From: Nematostella vectensis
Taxonomy: Eukaryota; Cnidaria; Anthozoa; Actiniaria; Edwardsiidae
Assembly (NCBI RefSeq): GCF_932526225.1
Contig: NC_064039.1
Location: forward strand, 7,625,459-7,689,458
Reading direction: 5' to 3'
Length of the DNA: 64,000 bases
Shown: positions 57,401-64,000 of the stretch, in pieces
Layout of the letters: each line of letters opens with the position of its first letter
How positions within the stretch are numbered: position 1 is the stretch's first letter
Translations under genes and position numbers: made by a program
Notes under the pieces: generated by a model
Seen by the model: only the letters and a program-made list of their open reading frames with translations
What the model was told of the DNA's origin: nothing
The model's database searches: none

Positions 57401-60400
57401 TCCAGTCTCCAAACTTCCAGGGTATAGGGTTTCTTCACTGGGACCAGAGAACTCCTGCGCTGTGCCACTATCAGTGGACACAGGCTGCCTTATCAAACTG
57501 GACTTCTCACTGCTACGCCCTCTGGGACTTTTATCAGGTGAAGTAAGAATACTTGGTGGAAACAGCTCTTTCACAGGACTTTTAGTTGAAAAATGTTTTT
57601 TATTTGATGTCTGGGTGTTGTCATCCTGAGGGAAGACATCATCAAAGCTTGTTGGCATGCTTTCTTCATCAGCATTCTCATAATCAAATACACTTGTCAT
57701 ACCATCTTCTACTGAGAAGGGGTGTTCCTTGTTGTTTAGCACACTTAATTCTTCAACCTGGGTACTTGGAGATAGTTCCGAAGAGAATGACATTCTCATA
57801 TCATTACCTAGTGATAAAGACGGACTCAAACTACCAGGAAAGAGCGACTTGAAAGGAGATCTTAAGATGTTGACATCATTACTAGGCTCCACTGAACCAT
57901 GTGGACTCGGAAAGGATAATGTAAGTTCTGTCATTGTTTGTTTTACATCTTGTACATCCTTGGATTGTTGTTGCAGACAATGTCTGGTTGTTTGGAAAGG
58001 GAGTTTTGGGATGACTATAGCCAAGTGCTTGAGAGGATGATTTTGTACAGAGGGGTACCGCATTGTTGTTTTTCTTTTTTTGACTGGAATAGAAAAAGAG
58101 ATCCATGATCATCTGTTACTGCACATTTACATAAAGAGCATGTTCCTCATCCTCGGGAACCCAGAGCGTACTGAGAGTAAACAAGCGTAACGCCAAACGA
58201 GTGCCGAAGAGGGGGGGGGAAGTTTTTTTTCTTTTTATCCTTTTCTCCTTCCTCCCCGTGGCACGCTCGTCCGCTTCCGGCTCGCGCTCGTTACTCTCAG
58301 TGCTGGTTTCCGCTCAGTACGCATTGGGTCCCCAAAGATGCATGTTCCTCATACAGTTTGTTTTAGTATGCCCAGCATGTCACAACCACAACATACTGTA
58401 TATTACTCTCTATTAAAGGTAACAACATCAGGACTGAGGAATGTAATTTTTTAAAGATGATAATCTGCGGCATCAAAATTGCTTGAATTTACTAGAACAA
58501 TATGTATTTCCATACATTCACTGTAACTCAAGACATAATTCCAGTGCTGCCATTGCAGGATAATTACTTGAAAAAGAAAAAAGAAAAAGAGAATAACTAT
58601 AAGGAACTACAATCATAGTACCTTACTGTAGTTCGAATGGGAACAAGAGTCATCCGGAACAAACATTGAAGATAAAGCCTTTTTCCTTTAACATTAAACA
58701 AGGCTATAAAAGGGCCTATGCCAGGCGTTTGTCACCTTCACTTGTCACTAGTCCTCCAATCTGACAACAGCCCCCAGTAGCGCTTTGAATAACAATGCAA
58801 ATAGAAAAAGATTTTGCCTCTATCCTGCTTGAATTATTTAAAATTATGACAAGTCATACAATAGCATACACTCTACAGTACTAGGAATCTTCAAAAGGGT
58901 CTAAATATGTTTTTTTTTGCCTCTGAATTGTACAATATAAAAGCCAATAACATAAATTTATTTTCCTGCTCCAAGTTCCATTACCACCGTCCATCTTTAC
59001 TTTTATTCAAAAGGTGTGTGTGGTCCTTACCCTTTTATGGCCATAAAAGGGTTTAAAGTTATACTTGCCATAGGAGTCGGTCATTTTTGTAGTGTATACT
59101 GTAAATTCCATTACCTGGTGTTATATCTGACTCATCACTATCACTGCAAAACACAATGATTAAATAACATTAAAGGAGCTATAAATTTAGAATTTCAGAC
59201 AGATTGAGAAAAAAAAAACATAAAAACACATGGATACTTCTAGGTATGTATCTATAACTGTGATGGCGTCGATATCTGGTAGAAAATCCTAATAGACCGA
59301 GCATTCTCCACTTAAAAGTAAAACAGTAAAAAAGTAAAAAACTATCTTCCTCTTTAGGCAATTCAAAAGCTAACACTAAAAACTTGATTGATCGCTTGTT
59401 TCATTTGCTATTTTTTTCTATTTAATTTTTGCTGTTTTTTTTTCTCCTTTGGGCACCCCCAAATGACTAAATATTTTTTCTATTTACTACAAAAAATACT
59501 ATGTACAGTTACTATTATAAGACCTTAAAAGCGTGATATAACGTTTAAAACATTTTAAGACTTTTTAAAAAAATCATAGGAATCATGTTTTAGAATGTTT
59601 GGCCAAAAATGATAAAAATCTGTATTATTAATTATTTTGGTTGCTTTGCTTTAGGACTACTGTAAAAATTCATTCCATGCACAGATACTATCCTTTTTAT
59701 ACAGTAATACTGAGAAAAAGTCTAACTTTGGTTTTGTCATGATAATTAATTGTCTTTCATTTGGCCTGATTGACTGAGGTGAATCAAATTAGTTTTCAAA
59801 AATAAAGTTTAGCTTCCTAAAAATAGTGTTATAACCATGCTTGTTTTGTCACAACAATGCAAAAAAATTGTACTGAAATTGTATTGAAACATGGCTGAGA
59901 ATTCTAGGCTTTGCTCTTATATGACGTTTTCTAACATATGCGTTACTAAATGTGTGGTGCATTGTCAGAATAAATAACAGTAAAACCATTTTCTAAGAGT
60001 ATAAGATGTCACCTTTCTTTTCTGTGCTTTATTCTTGTGGCTGGCCTACGTATTCCTGCAAAGGGCACATATTATTATATTTATTATATTCTTAGCTTTG
60101 GATTTTATTGGATAACGTTTTTCTTTATCTATATTTGGGTGTAGAAAAGTTGGTTCAGGATTAAGTTTTAGTTTAGAACTTTAACCCACCAAAAAGACTC
60201 TAAAAATGAGAAAGCATATTCAATATCAAATCAATTCACATATTCATATTAAATTCACACCAATTTTTATGGGTACTGTTGCTTCATCATATTTATAGCT
60301 GAGTCAGGGGACCACTTTTCCCTGGGAGGAAAGAAATGTTAAGGGTGGGGCAAAGCACATGACTCACCTCCACAGCATTGGCTACAATTGCCTTTTTCTT

Positions 60401-60746
60401 GCTGTGCTTCGGTTACAAGGTTCTCACAACAACCAAGTTCATCGAGAAACTCCACAATATTTTGCCAAAACTTTGCCCTTCTATCAACTGTCCTAAGGAA
60501 ACACCCGAGTTCCTTGCCTTCATAACAGGTTGAAATCCTTATTCGACCATTGCCCTGAGGCAAGCATTTGAATGCTTCTTTTTTGTTGTAGCTACAGTTA
60601 ATCAATGACTCCATCACCTCCTTAATGACAACTGGTAACGTGCCATGGTAAGAAGTTGTGAGACTGGCAACTTTGTTAGGGTCAAGCAATGGACCGGTTG
60701 AACAGGACTTGTTGATGTACACAGCAAACTTTCCAGGACTGGCCAT
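54420..60746 (-). CDS. ATF7IP: SLED-domain plus ATF7IP-type fibronectin-domain protein
   Basis: Five phase-consistent exons encode 1214 residues: 60368-60746, 60013-60055, 59115-59143, 57374-58083 and 54420-56903. Residues 7-113 form a SLED domain (FAVYINKSCSTGPLLDPNKV, then LPVVIKEVMESLINCSY, ending FLDELGCCENL), known from Scm/SFMBT-type Polycomb proteins. Exons 2-3 give a basic then Ser/Asp-rich linker (RKESDSDESD). A coiled coil (YEQIQKLVEEKKRLVKTALK) opens exon 5. Residues about 885-1075 are degenerate ~14-residue LATNQMQRS-type repeats. The last ~100 residues are the ATF7IP/MCAF C-terminal FNIII domain (WRIVGAMKALKLPMACTLTN). ATF7IP partners SETDB1 in H3K9 methylation. The SLED fusion is unusual. 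Alternatively exon 1 belongs to a separate transcript. Confidence 0.8.
58151..58339. mobile_element. MITE, family B, in intron 3 of the SLED-ATF7IP-like gene
   Basis: CCTCGGGAACCCAGAGCGTA then CTGAGAGTAA at the left; TTACTCTCAG...CTCAGTACGCATTGGGTCC at the right, inverted. GCATGTTCCTCAT is repeated directly on both sides (58138-58150 and 58340-58352) and may be or include the target duplication. Confidence 0.7.
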
Positions 60747-61335
60747 GGTTGCACTCCTCCTAACAGAGGAAAAGGCTTGATAACTCCATTACTGCAATGC
60801 AAAAGATACGTCATCATCAGTTGTATATGGTTCAGGTGGGGTTAAGGCTCTGTGATGAATATTTAGTTATTTGATAAGAGAGACCAAATAGAGTTAAGGC
60901 AAAATAGAAGTTGATTGAATGGTTTGTGCCAGTACCAAATCTAATTTTGGCCCTGCACTTGTATCCAGTGAAAAACAGGGGAAAATATTGCATCAAAACT
61001 TACAACTGATATCAAATGTGATCGAAATCTTGCATCTAAATAATATCACTAGGCTGATGATGACAGATGAATGATAATCTAAAACTTGCATCAAAAGGGG
61101 CTGACACCAGCCATGGAATCATCAGTCTAACCACAGTTTTGCACAATTTTATACATACTCTAACTTATGTTAGAGTATGTATATATTTGGTTAATTGAAT
61201 AGAGCCAAAGCAAAAGCAATCAAATCAACAGCTCATTTAAAAATTCTTATGATTGATTTCACACAAGCTCTAAACACACACTTCAAAGCAAAACTCAGCC
61301 AATAACTTGTATATGAACTTACTTATCATATATAG
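60747..61335. other. 5' flank of the SLED-ATF7IP-like gene
   Basis: No exon recognised. A perfect short inverted repeat (ACATACTCTAACTTATGTTA then GAGTATGTA) lies at about 61153-61181. Confidence 0.5.
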
Positions 61336-61478
61336 AGTGGTTTTCAAAAACCTGTGAAATACGTTTTACCTTATTTAGTACTAATACATTGTAATGTCTT
61401 TGTTCTCTTTTGTTCTGGCTAGACTATTACACTTTAACAATTACATTTTGTTTCACGGGATTTTGAAAACAACTCTAT
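61336..61478. mobile_element. MITE, TATAGAGT family
   Basis: TATAGAGTGGTTTTCAAAAA then CCTGTGAAA at the left is inverted at the right as TTTCACGGGATTTTGAAAAC then AACTCTATA. The core sequence is shared with 44670-44742. Confidence 0.7.
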
Positions 61479-61739
61479 AATACACTAAGAAACAAAAAGT
61501 GTGCCCCACCTCTCACATGATCAAATCAGTTCTAACAACATCAATATTTCGATTTAATAAATACTGCAGTAAACATAGAAGAAAACCTTACTCTATGCCA
61601 CTTTCAACTTTCATTTTAGTTTATTAGATCCACTTCTGATCTCTTGTCAATCCAGGTTCTCTCAGAAATAATACAACCATTCAAATAGGCTTGGCTGTTT
61701 GTTATATTTCTTCTTTTATAGCATAAAGCCACATACCTT

Positions 61740-61905
61740 CGTTTCACATTTCACACAATTTCACATGGGTTTCACAAGATTGTGGACCTCATCACAAGCC
61801 TAATTTTTTGTGAAAATGTTAATACATTCTCTGTATTCACCCGCATTGGCTCAACCGCATTTCATAAGATTTCTGTCAAAGTTGTTGACAGCTATGCAAA
61901 TGCAT
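61740..61905. mobile_element. hAT-type MITE, decayed copy
   Basis: Shares CACAAGATT(G/T)TGGACCTCATCACA...GTGAAAATGTTNATACATT and the right end GTTGACAGCTATGC with the neighbour at 61966-62155. The left terminus is lost. Confidence 0.55.
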
Positions 61906-61965
61906 TGAAAACATTAATTTAATTTGAATGCAGACGTGCAAAATGGCATAGATTTCACGCCAAAC

Positions 61966-62155
61966 CATAGCTGTCAACTCACCCACATTAGGTGAGTGTA
62001 ACAAGATTTTGGACCTCATCACAAGCCTAATTCTTGTGAAAATGTTCATACATTATCTGTATTCACTTGCATTGGCTCTCTTGGTTTTTTCCACACATTT
62101 ACTGTATTTCACTCGATTCCACAACATTCCTGTCCAAGTTGGGTTGACAGCTATG
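61966..62155. mobile_element. hAT-type MITE
   Basis: Terminal repeats ATAGCTGTCAAC and GTTGACAGCTAT. The flanking 8-mers GCCAAACC and GCCAAACA differ at one base, consistent with an 8-bp target duplication. The subterminal GATTTTGGAC is shared with the copy at 63058. Confidence 0.65.
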
Positions 62156-62940
62156 CCAAACACTCCGAACATGGACAATGAAAAGTGAAAGAAAATATTT
62201 GGGTCGTAGTTTTCCTTTATAAAGTGTCATAAACACTGTCTCAAGATTACAAAAGGGTATTCCATAAAGAAAGGACCATATAACTTAAACATTTTGAGGA
62301 GAAATGAGTTTTTTTCCTCTGACTCTGAAAGGGGGGGAGGGGGGTAATATCATGGCTCATACCTCTGTTGTTTGTTGTGTGGAACAGTTTAGGCACAGGA
62401 ATGAGGCATTCTACCGTGCCGTTCTGGACTAATGCAGATTACAATACGTTGGAAGCAAACAGACGTGTTTTTACATAGCTCTACCGGCAACTAGAGCTAA
62501 GAGGGTCATCAAAATATAAACACTTCGAACGAAAATGGCGCGTTGATCATTTAGGTGAGCCGTCGGTTGTTATTAATTGTATGCGGTGTTCTTAGCTCCG
62601 CCCATGCGCCATGAAATTTACACAGGTAACCCAAGTTCGGTTCTGGAAACATTGTCGGCCGTCTTTGTAGCGGGCCTTAAACTCGCTCTACTGGCATTCT
62701 ACCGGTAAAATGTAAATAAAGGAAGACTCAACAACATTATAACAAGGTCTCAAATTTATTTGTCACGATAAATTATTTGCTTCCACTGACATTAGCCTTG
62801 GGCTGCCTGTGGTTTATGACTTGTACCTCGTATTTTTTTTGCTAATAATAATAATGATGATAATGATGATGAAGTGATGATGATAATAATATTAATAAAC
62901 AAAGGAAACAAAAAGTTACCTAAAAATGAAATATTTTACA
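62156..62940. other. No gene recognised
   Basis: Contains GAAAATGGCGCG at about 62531, a YY1/E2F-like promoter motif that could mark a distal promoter. AAT/GAT microsatellite at about 62843-62900. Confidence 0.4.
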
Positions 62941-62944
62941 TTGT

Positions 62945-63680
62945 AGGCTAGGCAAAACATATACGTCTTGAGCGCTTGTTTAAAAGGGTTTAGTCCTCTT
63001 ATCCGCCTGATGATAATAGGCAAATTGTTCCATTGGTCCGGACCGGCATGTGCGAACATACCTGTCAATTCTCCCGCGTTAGGCGGGAGTCTCGAGATTT
63101 TGGACCGAAAAATGTTGTTCGCGAGAGCTTTCTATACGGCAAACGCCTGCAGGTTAAACCCACCCCTCCCCCCAGAAAATGAATATACCCCACCCCTCCC
63201 CCCAAAAAAATCTCAAGCCTTGAGATTTTCGGAGGTTGACAGGTAAGTGCGAACGCCCTGTCTCCTAGGGTTTTGCGTCTAGTCTTTGTGACTACCAGGA
63301 GATTAGTGGTGTTTGATAGGCAGAGCGACTGCAGTTCATAAAGGACTTCAGATAGGAGGGGGCGTTGCCATTAATGCTGTGGTGAACATAAAGCAGAATC
63401 TTGAACTGTATCCTAAATTCCACAGGTAGCCAGTGTAATTGACGGGTGTGATGTGATTAAACTTAGGTACTAGTTGTACAACTTGCGCAGCGGCATTGAG
63501 GATCCGCTGGAGACGTTTGAGTTGGTATTTAGGGATCTTGAAAAGGAGTGAGTTGCAGTATGTCTCGTAACAAAGGCATGGATCAAAATTTTACAGGCGT
63601 TTTCATTCAAGTACTTCCGTATTTGTCGGGAGTATAAGCCACGGAAAGCCAGTAAGATATATTTTTGGATTTGTTAGGGA
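62945..63680 (-). mobile_element. CR1/L2-like LINE remnant
   Basis: On the minus strand, in broken frames: KYLNENACKILIHAFV, YCNSLLFKIPKYQLKRLQRI, RQLHWLPVEFRIQFKILLYV, RRKTLGDRAFA and HAGPDQWNNLP...LNPFKQALKTYMF. These are the thumb and C-terminal blocks of a CR1/L2-type reverse transcriptase, in order. Frameshifts and stops make it inactive. A MITE interrupts it at 63058-63246. Confidence 0.8.
63058..63246. mobile_element. hAT-type MITE nested in the LINE
   Basis: A 189-bp insert with ends ATACCTGTCAA and TTGACAGGTAA, flanked by a perfect 8-bp duplication GTGCGAAC (63050-63057 and 63247-63254). Removing one copy restores the reading frame of the host LINE segment (DRAFA next to HAGPDQW). 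It therefore inserted after the LINE. Confidence 0.85.
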
Positions 63681-64000
63681 TGCTCATGATGAAAGCTAAC
63701 GAAGACCCTAACGTTATTGGTATTTTTCCTTGTTTCGGTACCTTGTGGTTGAATTTTAGAATTAGCCAAAAAAAAAAACTAAAAACCGGAAAAAAAACCT
63801 TATGTGTCGATTTTAGATTATAGGTTTGGCATTATCACATGTAGTTTGAAAGCATGTTTGATTTTGAGGTACTATTGCAAAGGAAGTTCCAATCTGCCTA
63901 AGATGGGTACCCTGTGGTGTTACAAAATGTCTCAATAAATACGCCCAGAGCTAGAAACAAACTTGGAAACATCACTTTTCTTATTAATTTAAATCCTCTG
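63681..64000. other. No gene recognised
   Basis: AT-rich, with A9 and A8 runs near 63770-63800. GGTACCNTGTGG-type motifs at 63738 and 63907 resemble sequence within the inverted-repeat element at 1.1-2.9 kb. Confidence 0.4.

Noticed and set aside
54420-58063. Treating the 805- and 248-codon ORFs as two separate genes
   Set aside because: They join in phase 0 across a clean GT-AG intron (57374 to 56903) and form one ATF7IP-like protein.

Overview
The window looks like nuclear DNA from an invertebrate animal, most likely an anthozoan cnidarian (a sea anemone such as Nematostella, or a relative). The AT-rich sequence carries intron-rich genes with GT-AG junctions, animal-specific genes (condensin II H2, DDRGK1, FKRP-like, B4GALNT3/4-like, ATF7IP-like), and a dense load of small inverted-repeat transposons, minisatellites, tRNA-derived SINEs and 5'-truncated LINEs. 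The species call is inference. I built the gene models by joining exons whose splice sites and reading phases agree and whose translation matches known families.

Layout. 0.7-5.5 kb: a 1.85-kb long-inverted-repeat element and a XendoU (ENDOU)-type endoribonuclease gene whose last exon carries a frameshift. 6.7-7.3 kb: ARL14EP-like gene (-). 9.5-9.8 kb: a very young truncated LINE insertion with a perfect 27-bp target duplication. 10.8-11.3 kb: TMEM263 (+). 13.4-14.7 kb: FKRP/LicD-type transferase (-). 15-20 kb: gene-poor, with MITEs and a 27-bp minisatellite. 20.1-23.2 kb: PA14-containing B4GALNT3/4-type glycosyltransferase (-). 23.3-25.5 kb: a ~1-kb tandem segmental duplication.

25.2-34.3 kb: NCAPH2 (-, about 20 exons). 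Two of its minisatellites duplicate its own 3' splice sites. 34.8-38.4 kb: DDRGK1 (+), head-to-head with NCAPH2. 39.3-41.8 kb: a four-exon gene (-), which I do not recognise, for a secreted protein with Lys-rich repeats, an Arg-rich block, an Asn run and an acidic tail. 42.9-43.9 kb: RTF2 (-), head-to-head with RMND5 (+, 44.3-50.3 kb, 8 exons). RMND5 introns hold a LINE fragment, minisatellites and a solo LTR. 51 kb: a tRNA-derived SINE. 52.3-52.7 kb: a small mucin-like membrane protein. 54.4-60.7 kb: a five-exon gene (-) that joins an N-terminal SLED domain to an ATF7IP-type C-terminal fibronectin domain. 61-63.7 kb: MITEs, one nested inside a CR1/L2-like LINE remnant.

The genes do not form one pathway. 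Themes are nuclear and cell-cycle functions (NCAPH2, RTF2, ATF7IP-like), protein-modification machinery (DDRGK1 in UFMylation, RMND5 in the CTLH E3 ligase), glycan synthesis (FKRP-like, B4GALNT-like) and secreted or membrane proteins. The most unusual items are the charge-segregated secreted protein, the SLED-ATF7IP architecture, and the self-derived splice-acceptor minisatellites in NCAPH2.
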